Positions 1-11,539 of a stretch of DNA of 64,000 nt are shown here, piece after piece. The translations under genes and the position numbers were made by a program. The first letter of the stretch is position 1; each line of letters begins with the position of its first letter. The stretch is from positions 95,719,642-95,783,641 of the forward strand of contig CM049306.1 of assembly GCA_026874595.1 (NCBI GenBank). The letters run 5' to 3'. A model generated the notes under the pieces. That model was not told the DNA's origin. It did no database searches and was given only the letters and a program-made list of their open reading frames with translations. The DNA comes from Sipunculus nudus (lineage: Eukaryota; Annelida; Sipuncula; Golfingiida; Sipunculidae).

Positions 1-1847
1 GCCTGTTTCATCTATACTTGCACCAGATGACCTAACCGATATGAAATGCTTATTTGATTGAATTAACACTTGATTAATTTATAAAACCTGGACTAACATC
101 AGAGATTTATTCAAGCACGAGAATCACCCTGGAATATCTAACTGTGCCCTCCATGATTGGATGAACAGATTTCTGGATCAAAAGTTAAACTCAGACTTAA
201 TGAGCTCCATATCCTAATTCCCACTCTCCCTACCCATAAAACGAGGCAGTCATTGCATTTTGACAGATACCATCCTTCCTTTACTAAAATTTTAAACACT
301 TTATTAATTTGGGAGTTCACCATTTTAGAAATACCAAAATGTCATGTATCATATTATCCAAGGTTATGTGATTTTCCATAATTAATAATCTGTACTACAT
401 GACATGGTGTTCTAAGGGACCTTGACCCTCCATTCTTGGTAGTTTTGCATCTGAAGGCCTTTTGAGAGGTCTAATGCATAATTTAATTTGGTGATCCATT
501 ATTTTTCTTCACGACTAAATCAATTAAACACATTATGTGACATTATTTTATTCATCACCCAAGGCTCTGTTGAATACCCTGCACTAATTTTGTATGCTTT
601 AAATTGTAAGCTGTAAATATAATGATAAAGAAAACCTAGTCACTTATATGATATAAGTATTCAATATCTACACATTTTTTCTTAGATTGCATTTTTCTAG
701 TTTGCTTTCAATATATGTACATGTATTTTATATTTATAAAAACGAATTAAACTTCTGGATATGAAGAAAATGATGAAGAATGGTAGATGCACCAATTAAT
801 ATATCCAGACACATTAATTGTACATGTATACTGATTACCAGTAACCTTATATGTTTTAGCATTTTCTTTGGTCTAAATATTTCCTCAGGTATATAGACAC
901 AGGTTAATTGTTAATTATGATATCACAGATGAAGTCATATTTTTTAGTCATTATATAAATAATACCTGTGATGAGTGTTTCCTGTAATCAGGAGTCCAGG
1001 TTCTTGTATTTGGACCACATAAGTTAGATACAGATATTGTAATAAGTATTATATATTATACCAGGTGTGCTGCCTTTGACCTTTCAACTGACCCTTGACC
1101 TGTGACAACAGGCCTTGTAAATATGAGTGTCTAGCTGCTAGTCTTGTAAAGATATTCTGCGACTGTTTACATTGATTGATATAGCTTCTGAATATTGGTT
1201 ATTTTGTAGTTTGAGCTTTTCTTATGCTTCTCATTAAATTATGTATAAAATATGTATCTATATCATATTCTGAGTTCAATATTTGACAGTGTCACTATAT
1301 TTTTTTATTTTGTATTTGTTAATTTTTATGATATAGTGGAGTCATTTCTGGTTGTGCTTTAAAGCAGAACATTTACAATAAAGGCCTGGCCACACAGCAG
1401 AGATACATTATATCTCATGATGCCTGATACCACATGTAAGTTATATAGTTTAGATTCGGAACTAAGCTGAAGATAAGCAAACTTTTTTCCTTTAACTTAT
1501 TTCTAAAACTTTCATAAAATTCAATGTTTGCCACAGCAATGCCTATAGACCTCAAGAATAATTGTAATGCGTGCAACATTATCTGAAAAAGTATCTTGTA
1601 TTTTCTTTAATTGTATATAGTGATTGGTCAGTCTGATGTTGTTAAAATTATTCTGACCAATGGCATTTGATATAACATGCCTCATATAAGGCACTGGAAT
1701 GATTCACATATCAATATGGGGACATCTGATGATAATGATTCAATATCTAATTTAGTATTGGGGTGTATCAGTGCACTAGATGTATTGTTACAGCCTTACT
1801 ATCTATCTATCTGTGTCCTACTAAAATTGTCCTGTCTGTTTGTCCAG
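1..1847. other. AT-rich non-coding DNA (presumed synapsin intron)
   Basis: Long stretch dense in stop codons in all frames, with no domain I recognise. It contains a fragment reading tgacctttcaactgacccttgacc near 1078-1105, a motif common in dispersed molluscan repeats. Given the minus-strand synapsin exon at 30.5 kb, it is most simply intron of that gene. If the plus-strand exon proposed at 1848 is real, this is also the intron in front of it. Confidence 0.5.
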
Positions 1848-1960
1848 TTAAACCACAGAAACGGGCCATGACAGAGGGCCACTTTTGCTATTTGCATCGG
1901 TCAGATGCCCTAACTAACAGAAAGCACACCAATTTGGCACTTCCATTTGCCAACAACTGA
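1848..1960 (+). CDS. candidate terminal exon of an unidentified plus-strand gene
   Basis: Not recognised as a family. The left edge looks like a strong splice acceptor: a TACTAAA branch-point-like motif at 1819-1825, a pyrimidine-rich run and CAG at 1845-1847. The exon would enter with two bases of a split codon and encode KPQKRAMTEGHFCYLHRS followed by 18 more residues before TGA at 1958-1960. The same frame then stays open for another 98 codons, to TAA at 2254, which is unusual at this base composition. A canonical AATAAA at 2472-2477 could end the transcript. If real, the gene is nested antisense in a synapsin intron. Alternatives are a pseudogene with one in-frame TGA, a UTR, or chance. 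No upstream partner exon was found in the first 1.8 kb. Confidence 0.3.
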
Positions 1961-2254
1961 ATTCCTGAAAGAATCACATCACAGGTCTGTCGCACAACAT
2001 CGCTCTCCACCTCGCCATTGCTGACCTTCATCTTGGCCCATTACCACAAAGACAGAAATAACTGGTTCTGTTTTGACCATCAGATGTCGCTACCTTACCA
2101 GTCTAGGAAGTTTCCTAACCCATGGGTCTGGGGACAGACTACGCGGCAATACCCTTCTATTGCAACAAGACCCAACAGGTCACCATTTTCTAGTATGAAC
2201 TATATCCACACTGGTGCACCTAACGAGAGTTTTATTACACTTCTCTTTTTTTAA
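1961..2254 (+). other. in-frame open stretch beyond the TGA (3' UTR or broken coding)
   Basis: This continues the frame of the preceding candidate exon past its TGA for 98 codons, to TAA. The conceptual peptide is rich in W, Y, P and R (for example FPNPWVWGQTTRQYPS) and resembles no family I can name. It is somewhat more GC-rich than its surroundings. It may be 3' UTR, decayed coding sequence, or a second exon. Confidence 0.2.
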
Positions 2255-2471
2255 TTACAAATTCTTGGTGCACCCAATTCTTAAATTAATATTTAATTCT
2301 TATTATAATTCAATCAGGATCTGAAATTAATCAAGCTCTTGTAATAAGGCCATATTTGCACTTGGTTCGCATCTATATCGGTTTACTGAACTGGTTTATT
2401 TAAGTCTTGAAGTAGCATGTTTTGCGCCCACACTGTAGTTTTTTTTTACAAAAGCTTATACCTGTTTATTC

Positions 2472-2477
2472 AATAAA
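2472..2477 (+). terminator. polyadenylation signal AATAAA
   Basis: Canonical hexamer in caataaaatg, about 510 bp after the TGA at 1960, followed within 30 bp by a TG-rich stretch (tgtctgcactcggttgtt). It is only meaningful if the plus-strand exon at 1848 is real; such hexamers are common in AT-rich DNA. Confidence 0.25.
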
Positions 2478-5440
2478 ATGTGAGTTTGCTGTCTGCACTC
2501 GGTTGTTAATACGATTTACTGTGTGCTTAAGTATAAACAAGACACTTTGACATAATACATTAGAAGATCTTTATGAATACATGTTAAATTGCCTGTAACT
2601 GTTGCAGCACTGGAAACCAATGGAAGAAGCCATAGAACTGAACTCTGCTTCCTTTTCAGTGCTGTAACATGCAGTAATTTTCATTCTAGTTGATTTTTCT
2701 ACAAACTGTCTTTCTGAGCACAAAGATGGATTTAGTGTGGCCAGGCCTGAGCATACTTTTAACCGTAACCAGAAAAAGCCTGTTGTATTAGGTTAACCAT
2801 TTCTTTATGTTTATTATGTTTGAGAATGAATCATAAATAGGATATGACCTGTGCTGAATATGACACAATGATGGCTAACTTCCTGAAGGGTTCAATGTAT
2901 TGCTGCTGACACTCAATATGTGAAATGCTAGAAAATAAACTTGTCATCCATACTATAAAAGTTCTTTAGTTAGAGCTGAGAGCAGATTAAATATCACTGA
3001 AAACAATGATAAAAACAGAATATGGGCTACTTGGATTTAGAATTAAAGCCTGGTTCTTTAATAATTAGTCCAATTTTCAAACATGTCATATTTCCAATTT
3101 CAATCAAACTTTTTTTTCCTTTTTGGGAAGAAACAATTTATTTTTTTTATTTATTAATCATGTTTGACTAAATTGTTTTAATATCAAGGCTGTGATTGAA
3201 TATTATTGAACAATACTTTATTTATTGTAGTTAGAACCAAAAAGCAGTATTTTAATCATTATCCTTTGCAAGCACTGATTTTGTTCACTAAAGTAAATTA
3301 TTATTAAAAATGAAAAGATAAATTGCAGTCTGACATTGAATGCAAAGACCTAGATCTACAGTACAAAAATATCTGGCTGGAATAATAACTGTTTGTAAAC
3401 ATACAACAAAGCCTTATGTCTTGTCGTAGTTATCTACAACAGTATTTTAAAATATCCACCTGTAGATAATGTCAGAAAGTCCCTCAGTTATGACGACAAA
3501 TCTAATGACAGTATTGCAGCTAGGTATGGAAAGGGTACATTAATAATACATGTTGCCCCAACCAAGTGAAATCATTCTAGATTGTTTAAGAAAACAGTAT
3601 TATTCCTTCTATATGGTTGTAGTCAGGAATAATCATGTTTCTGCAGCAAGTTAGGACTCCAAGATCCCATTTTGCGAAATGTTGATATTACACCACATAT
3701 GGTTGCAAGAACAAAATGCTGGCGACATATGTTACAAGAACAAAATGCTGGCAATCATTTATAAATGGATAGCCAGGAATCCTTAAACTAAAAAAGTACA
3801 GCTGCTGGAAAGTATCATGTTAATAAGAATTCAACAGACATGGCACACTGACTAATCAAGTTAAGAAACAAGTGGTCACACCAGATCAGACATTGCATGG
3901 CTGTAGTGGAAATAACTTGATGTATTTAATAGGAATAATTGCTGCCTTGAACATCATGTTTAATCCTGGGGGGACTCATGGACACAACCATGTACAAGGA
4001 ACTATTGATTGACAGACTTGAGGCTAAATCACAGCCATTTAACATAGAAAATAAAGACAAATGATTAAAATATGATGACCATTGCTGATTCTTGTGGTGC
4101 TAATTAACATGAGCTAACTTGTGTACGATGATCAGGCCAGTGTTTAGTATACTATGTGTTCCTTATGTTCTTCAGTGTATATTATTTATGCATAAAAATT
4201 GTACAAGCTGTGTATGTCTTGTTGTTTGATCTTTTAAAATATGCAACCCTGGTTTCTCAAGGTCCTGTCACCCCAGCCAACTATGGCAAAGACTTCAGTG
4301 GAATATATCTTAAATTTCAAAATTAAAAAAATATTTCCATTATAACACACATTATTTGACTTACACATGTGCAACACCTATTTCAAGAAAGTATAAATAA
4401 AACTAAAATTGTCTTCAAGATAGATTGGACATTCATATTATTGAAAAAAAAGATAACTATATTAAAAGTATACTTCACACATCATGGAGCAATGTATTAA
4501 TCTATTTTAGTATTTTTAGTTTTAATACATGACTTGAATTTCAAAACGTAGTACACATAACTTCAAGAGAGACATTCATTCAGGTTTCTTACGTCTAACT
4601 GACTGGTGTAATATGTCATCTGCTGATTTTTTAACATACTCCAGTCATATTACTTCCTCGACATATAACTATATTGATTTTTTAAGTTATTTTTAAGATA
4701 AAAGATGCCCACAGAACAGATCAATATTCCTCATGAGTGATGAAACCATGTGGATATAAACATTTCCTCAGCTGCGACAACATATTTGTCATTATAGTTC
4801 ATTTGGTGCAGAGACAAAAACTGTTAAAACAGATAAAAGATATATACCAGATGAAATAGTGTATAAAAAGGCAGAGGTCATATCCTGACTTCCCTCATGT
4901 GAAAAATGGACTGTCCCACATAATCTGTTTCCCTGGTGGGTTTTTATAAAAGAGACGAGCGGTGGAGATTCTGGGCGATCAGCCATGAAAATTTACTCGC
5001 ATTACACAGGCAATGCTTGAGAGTTAAGTATCCCAACTGAAATCACCGACCTCACAGTCCTCTATAATATCCCAGCAGGAAATGAAAGCAAAAGAAACTT
5101 AATGACAAACAACATTCAAATTCATGATATTCAATCTTCAACTGCCATCCTGTTTCCTTCCAGTTCCATCCTCGTGACACCAGAAATATGCATGATGTTC
5201 CTTCTGGATGTTGTAAATATTTACTGCTCTGATTTATAACTTATTGCCTTCTGCTTCAGGAGGAAAAGATTACAACAGAGGGTTTAAATATAATAATATG
5301 GCTGCTCACACAAAAAAATTAAATATCTGAGAATCAGTATTCAGTATCATACATATTTGCTCACCAAAGATTAGGTTACTATTATATATAACAGGGCTAT
5401 CATTAATGACAGTGTCTATTATACATATGTGACTAACAGA
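2478..5440. other. AT-rich non-coding DNA, nothing recognisable
   Basis: No exon-like frame, RNA gene or long repeat seen. The only local structure is a short direct duplication near 3700-3755, where 'aagaacaaaatgctggc' occurs twice about 30 bp apart. Confidence 0.5.
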
Positions 5441-8400
5441 TATAGATCAGGCTACAGGTATCAGCTAGATCAGAATTATACATACCATCAATGATAAGAT
5501 CAATATTATACATACCAGGCTAAACAATGGTCAGATCAGTATTATACATAAATACATGGCAAACTAATGATCAGATCTGTATTTTACATACTAGACTATA
5601 ACCAATGATCCAATCAGTATTATACATACATGCCTAACTAAAGATCAGATCAGTATTATACATACCAGGTTTCCAATTGATCTGATCAGTATTATACATA
5701 CCAGGCTAAACAATGGTCAGATCAGTATTATACATACAAGGCAAATTAATGCTCAGATCAGTTTTATACATACCAGGTTAACTTATGATAAGATCAGTAT
5801 TATACATAACAGGCTATCTAATCCTCAGATCAGTATAGGTTAACTAATGATCAGATCAGTGTTATACATAACAGGCTATCTAATCCTCAGATCAGTATAG
5901 GCTAACTAATGATAAGATCAGTATTATACATAACAGGCTATCTAATCCTCAGATCAGTATAGGCTAACTAATGATCAGATCAGTGTTATACATAACAGGC
6001 TATCTAATCCTCAGATCAGTATAGGTTAACTAATGATCAGATCAGTGTTATACATAACAGGCTATCTAATCCTCAGATCAGTATAGGCTAACTAATGATC
6101 AGATCAGTGTTATACATAACAAGCTATCTAATCCTCAGATCAGTATAGGCTAACTAATGATCAGATCAGTGTTATACGTAACAAGCTATCTAATCCTCAG
6201 ATCAGTATAGGCTAACTAATGATAAGATCAGTGTTATACATGACAGGCTATCTAATCCTCAGATCATTATAGGCTAACTAATGATCAGATCAGTGTTATA
6301 CATAACAAGCTAACTAATCCTCAGATCAGTATGGGCTAACTCATGATCAGATCAGTGTTATACATAACAGGCTATCTAATCCTCAGATCAGTATAGGCTA
6401 ACTAATGATCAGATCAGTGTTATACATAACAGGCTATCTAATCCTCAGATCAGTATAGGCTAACTAATGATCAGATCAGTGTTATACATAACAAGCAGAG
6501 CTCCGTTTTTTCTGTTTAATGGAAAAACGGACGGAAAACGGAATTAGGGTTCATAAACGGAATTATATCAAATACACAGATAGTCAGATTTAGAGCCGAT
6601 TTAAGCTGCAAATTAAAAAATTCTCACCCAGTATCTTATTAAAAAAATTCTTTCAAACTGTGCATTGCTGCATGTCTCAGAGGCGAAATAGCTTTGAATA
6701 TAATATAACCATACTTGTTTCAAATGTTTGAAATGATAGACAGTAAAACGCAGACACTACAGAGCAGAGAACTGTCTTGCCGATTCAGTTAATACATGCA
6801 CTGGATTACTCACGTGTGGGCCTGACGAAGAACCATTTATGCGAAGGACCAGGTATAATTTTAAATATACGTAAAGTAACTATGGCCTCAATGTTAGCAG
6901 TAATTAAATTTAAAATATTTTAAACAGCTTATTGAACACGTAATCCATTTAATCATCTGGATTTAAAAGTTTTAACTCTTAAGAAGTTGTAGCAATTTTA
7001 TTACATAAAATATAAAGATAAAACGGAAAATTCCGGAATTTTGATTTTACTAAAACGGAAAATAATTTTTTATAAAACTGAAAAAACGGGGCTCTAAACA
7101 AGCTATCTAATCCTCAGATCAGTATAGGCTGACTAATGATAAGATCAGTGTTATACATAACAGGCTATCTAATCCTCAGATCAGTATAGGCTAACTAATG
7201 ATCAGATCAGTGTTATACATAACAGGCTATCTTATCCTCAGATCAGTAAAGGTTAACTAATGATAAGATCAGTGTTATACATAACAAGCTATCTAATCCT
7301 TAGATCAGTATAGGCTAACTAATGATCAGATCAGTGTTATACATAACAAGCTATCTAATCCTCAGATCAGTATAGGCTAACTAATGATCAGATCAGTGTT
7401 ATACATAACAAGCTATCTAATCCTCAGATCAGTATAGGCTAACTAATGATAAGATCAGTATTATACATAAAAGGCTATCTAATCCTCAGATCATTAAAGG
7501 CTAACTAATGATCAGATCAGTGTTATACATAACAGGCTATCTAATCCTCAGATCAGTATAGGCTAACTCATGATCAGATCAGTATTATACATAACAAGCC
7601 ATCTAATCCTTAGATCAGTATAGGCTAACTAATGATCAGATCAGTGTTATACATAACAGGCTATCTTATCCTCAGATCAGTATAGGTTAACTAATGATCA
7701 GATCAGTGTTATACATAACAAGCTATCTAATCCTCAGATCAGTATAGGCTAACTAATGATCAGATCAGTGTTATACATAACAAGCTATCTAATCCTCAGA
7801 TCAGTATAGGCTAACTAATGATCAGATCAGTGTTATACATAACAAGCTATCTAATCCTCAGATCAGTATAGGCTAACTAATGATAAGATCAGTATTATAC
7901 ATAACAGGCTATCTAATCCTCAGATCATTATAGGCTAACTAATGATCAGATCAGTGTTATACGTAACAGGCTATCTAATCCTCAGATCAGTATAGGCTAA
8001 CTCATGATCAGATCAGTTTTATACATAACAAGCTATCTAATCCTTAGATCAGTATAGGCTAACTAATGATCAGATCAGTGTTATACATAACAGGCTATCT
8101 AATCCTCAGATCAGTAAAAGCTAACTAATGATCAGATCAGTGTTATACATAACAAGCTTTCTAATCTTCAGATCAGTATAGGCTAACTAATGATCAGATC
8201 AGTATTATACATAACAAGCTATCTAATCCTCAGATCAGTATAGGCTAACTCATGATCAGATCAGTGTTATACATAACAAGCTATCTAATCCTCAGATCAG
8301 TATAGGCTAACTAATGATCAGATCAGTGTTATACATAACAGGCTATCTAATCCTCAGATCAGTATAGCCTAACTAATGATCAGATCAGTGTTATACATAA

Positions 8401-8500
8401 CAATCTATCTAATCCTCAGATCAGTATAGGCTAACTAATGATCAGATCAGTATTATACATACAAAGCTAAACATTCAATAGATCAGTTTAATACATAAAA
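5441..8500. repeat. 62-bp minisatellite (interrupted)
   Basis: Tandem array of a 62-bp unit containing ctatctaatcctcagatc, taggctaactaatg and gatcagatcagtgttatac. The period is exact in well-conserved stretches (for example ggctaactaatg at 6086 and 6148). The left 350 bp is older and degenerate (units with tatacataccaggctaaac); the core from about 5780 is homogeneous, with roughly 35 units once the inserted element at 6497-7095 is removed. Units are rich in GATC and TGATCA. There is no sustained reading frame. It is intronic relative to synapsin. Confidence 0.95.
6497..7095. mobile_element. hAT-like non-autonomous TIR element, copy 1 (599 bp)
   Basis: Inserted in the 62-bp array, whose consensus shows the empty site. 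The left end reads agagctccgttttttc and the right end gaaaaaacggggctct, an imperfect terminal inverted repeat, followed inward by acggacggaaaacgg-type repeats. The flanks are taacaagc (6489-6496) and aaacaagc (7096-7103), a 7/8 match to an 8-bp target duplication. An 8-bp TSD and a YAGAG-like end fit the hAT superfamily; no transposase is present. A copy at 43703-44673 shares both ends and much internal sequence and carries about 370 bp that this copy lacks. Confidence 0.85.
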
Positions 8501-9832
8501 CACTAACCAATGATCAGATCAGTACATTTGTTACATAAAAATATATAAAAAAAGCTTACCTGTTCTTTTTTCTATCTTTGGCCAAGTTAAACTTTTCATA
8601 TGATCCATATTTTGAATAATTTGCTGGTCTTGAACAAATTTGTTTAGTACTTTTATTGAGGAGAAGATTTAAATAAACAAATAAAACATAATGACATCAC
8701 TGTTGGTGGTAGGCAATGTCATTGTATGCCAAGCCAGCCTGATCAGCCTAATCCCATCTTAAACCTTCAAAACTTAAGCTGAGCAACCTACGAGCATGTT
8801 GACAAAAAGAAAACGCCTCATTGAGCAAATGATAATTGCATTATAATTCAAACATGAGGTCTGTTATCTGCCACAGGACAGAGCTTGGGTCGTGACAGAA
8901 TTAGGAGAATTGCAACTCCCCATCGTTGACCTGTGTAGCTCGGCTGGACTGGGAGCTGTTAGGGCCAAAAGCCCTGAGACAGTTATTGTTGTTTAAGGAG
9001 TAATTGCTGGGGAAATCCATTGCAGACTGTTTCTTGCTTGCTTGAAGGAAATTGCAAAGGAAATTGGGCCATTTAAAGCCTAGGATAATGCGGATGATGC
9101 TCTGTATACCCTCCCGCGCACAGTCCAGCACGGTCCTTGTTATCTCACACATACCAGACTGGTTTCCTTTACCCAAACTACAGCAAAATCACAGCACAAA
9201 ATTCAGCCAATCACAGTCTAAAATGAACGAACAGGAAGTGGCAGTTTCAGTTAGCTGCTGCTGTCTGGGTAATAAAGCTGAGTTAAAGCTGAGCCTGACA
9301 AAGGACTTAACTGGTGTTAACGACAGAATGGGAGGGGAGAGGGACATATAAAACATGGGCATACACCAGGGGGTACAAAGCCCAGGGAATCGTTCACATC
9401 CACCCAACGCCCATTTCTACCATCAACGCCAGACAAGAGCTTTCAGATTCACCTTACCTTATTTACTTGTTATGTAGTGTAAGTTCATGAAAACATATGA
9501 AAAGATCTCCTGTTGCCTAGGGCCTATAAAGATAATGACTTCCCCTGTGCATTGGCAGTGAACCTGAATTTCCCTGATGTAATCTAACTTCCAGATAAAA
9601 CCTTCCACTTTGGGCATTTCCTTATTTCAGACTCTCCCTAATAACTGATGGCTTTTTGTCTCCTTAAAGGTCTAAAATTATTTTTCTTTCAAAGGAAAAA
9701 CACAAGTTCTTTTTGCCACAAACAAAATCAATAAGAACCAGTTGTAGTCCATCATATGAAAGATTTATTGTATTTTTCTCAAGACTCTTCACAACAATTT
9801 TCCTCAGACCTCACCAAATAATAGCTCAATCC
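8501..9832. other. non-coding, with a moderately GC-rich block at 8880-9430
   Basis: Mostly unremarkable. Positions 8880-9430 are richer in GC than the flanks, are non-repetitive, and have overlapping open frames on both strands (91 and 99 codons) with no recognisable protein. This is what one would expect of a regulatory element or non-coding exon, but nothing decides it. The rest holds nothing I can name. Confidence 0.35.
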
Positions 9833-10070
9833 AAGACATTACAGAACAATTGTTTGATGACAAGGACCTTACAGAATGATTCTCTGATGACACAGACATT
9901 ACAGTATAATTCTCTAATGACAAGGACCTTACTGAATGATTCTGTGATGACAAGGACCTTACAAAATAATTCTCTAATAACAAGGACCTTACAGAAGAAT
10001 AATGACAAGGACCTGACAGATCAATTCTCTGATGACTAGGACCTTACAGACTAATTCTTCGATGACAACC
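9833..10070. repeat. 30-bp tandem repeat, about 8 copies
   Basis: Eight imperfect units of about 30 bp built on gatgacaaggaccttacag plus aatgattctct; one unit is shortened. Because 30 is divisible by 3, the array reads on the plus strand as a 10-residue peptide repeat (like QNDSLMTRTL), but the frame breaks in the shortened unit and no gene context supports translation. Confidence 0.85.
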
Positions 10071-10074
10071 CACT

Positions 10075-10425
10075 GACATATTGACCTTATGAACCCAAAA
10101 TCAATCAATTTTTTTCCCTTTTGGCAGATGAGCTATATGTGTAAGATGGAAGGTTGCATCCACAATCTTTCTTAATAAGTGGGCCCTGTAACCTTGACCT
10201 TTGACATCATGACCCAAAAATTAATAGAGTTTGCATAAGAGGTGGGCCATATATGTCAAGTTTGAAATCCACATGTCAATCAAAACTGGAGTTATCATCA
10301 GGAAACAAATTTGACAGATAAACCAGTACAACTGAAAGTTGAACAGATGAATGGACAGACAGACAGGGTGATTAATATAGGGCATCTGCTTATTCAAGGG
10401 GGGCCCTAATAAACACACAAGATTT
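10075..10425. repeat. dispersed molluscan-type repeat
   Basis: Contains two related halves with ttgaccttatgaacccaaaa and ttgacctttgacatcatgac, and a right end with atggacagacagacagggtg before a gggcatctgc motif. This layout (ctttgacc/atgaccc blocks, then a gacagacagac end) is one I associate with interspersed repeats of bivalves. Termini are not exactly defined. Confidence 0.55.
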
Positions 10426-11539
10426 CAGGACACAGATGAAACCACTGTTGCGTACCTGATAGTATTAATATAATTTGGCAGTCTCAAAATTATACATCAA
10501 AATATTTGCAGACTCAAAGGTTATGATTTGTGCCCTGCTAATGGACACCTGGATGGACGATGGACAAAGCACCACTCCTATACCTCAGATGACTTTCAGT
10601 CAGCTAAGCTAAAAACCCTGTTAAACAAATGGTTTTACTGTACAGTTACTTATCCTGTATGACCTTAAATTTATTCAGAGGGGGTGAAATGAGCAAAATG
10701 TTTTAATGATGTTTTGAAAATAGAGAAGATGCCATGATTATAAACAAACCCAATTATATATATATATAAGTGTAGCCTGGTACTGCTGAGTATAAATGTC
10801 ATATATCCAAAAAGGGGTTATATTTTGAATGTCTAGACATATATGTCTAGACATACTCCTCTTACAAACAATTCAAGACCAATATTATTTTCAAAATCTT
10901 AGTTGTATTAAATTCATGGTCACTACTGATTTCACTAGGAGGCAGTGTGAAGGTTTCAAACTATCTGACACATGAAAATATATCAACAAATAAAATATGT
11001 ATTCCTCTGAACAAAACATGCAGTAGGTTGTGTATCCCATCAGCCATGGAAACAGATCATAAACAAATTAATCAATAAATTCTACATTTACCTCTGCTTA
11101 TATAATATGTATAAATAAATAAAAAAAACTCATTCATTTCCCAGCTGATTTCCCATAAGACTAGCTGTTCACATTTATGAATATTCTGTTTGAATACCTC
11201 CTACATTTCTGGAGACTAACATTTACACAAATCCTGTTTATAATCCACCTAAATCTGATTTATATAAATTTTAAAATCAAAGCATACTTTAGTGTGTTAG
11301 TTTGCTTACATTGGTTTAACAAATTAATGAGCTATCATTTTGTATGCATACAGCTTCCACAAATAAGCTTAGTTTGCAATACCTTTTACAACAGGAAATG
11401 CCACTGTAGGTGGCCAGGACATAATACTTTGGCAAGACTACTTTGCCATTTACATCCCCATTAAGTTTGTCTATCAGGATCAGATAAACCAGGGTTCTTG
11501 TGCCTCTATCTATAACTGTCAGGAAAAGCCAAGAATGTC
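10426..11539. other. non-coding DNA with one perfect palindrome
   Basis: No exon or known repeat. A short (TA)n run is at about 10755. A perfect 26-bp palindrome is at 10829-10854, built from two TGTCTAGACA arms around a central atat. Confidence 0.5.

Noticed and set aside
1958-1960. In-frame TGA as selenocysteine
   Set aside because: A SECIS-like stem with the ATGA/AA/TGA core was looked for downstream; the only candidate words near 2827-2870 are too close together and do not pair convincingly.
9713-10039. 108-codon frame with 10-residue repeat
   Set aside because: Produced by the 30-bp tandem repeat; the frame is lost in the shortened unit and there is no upstream coding context.
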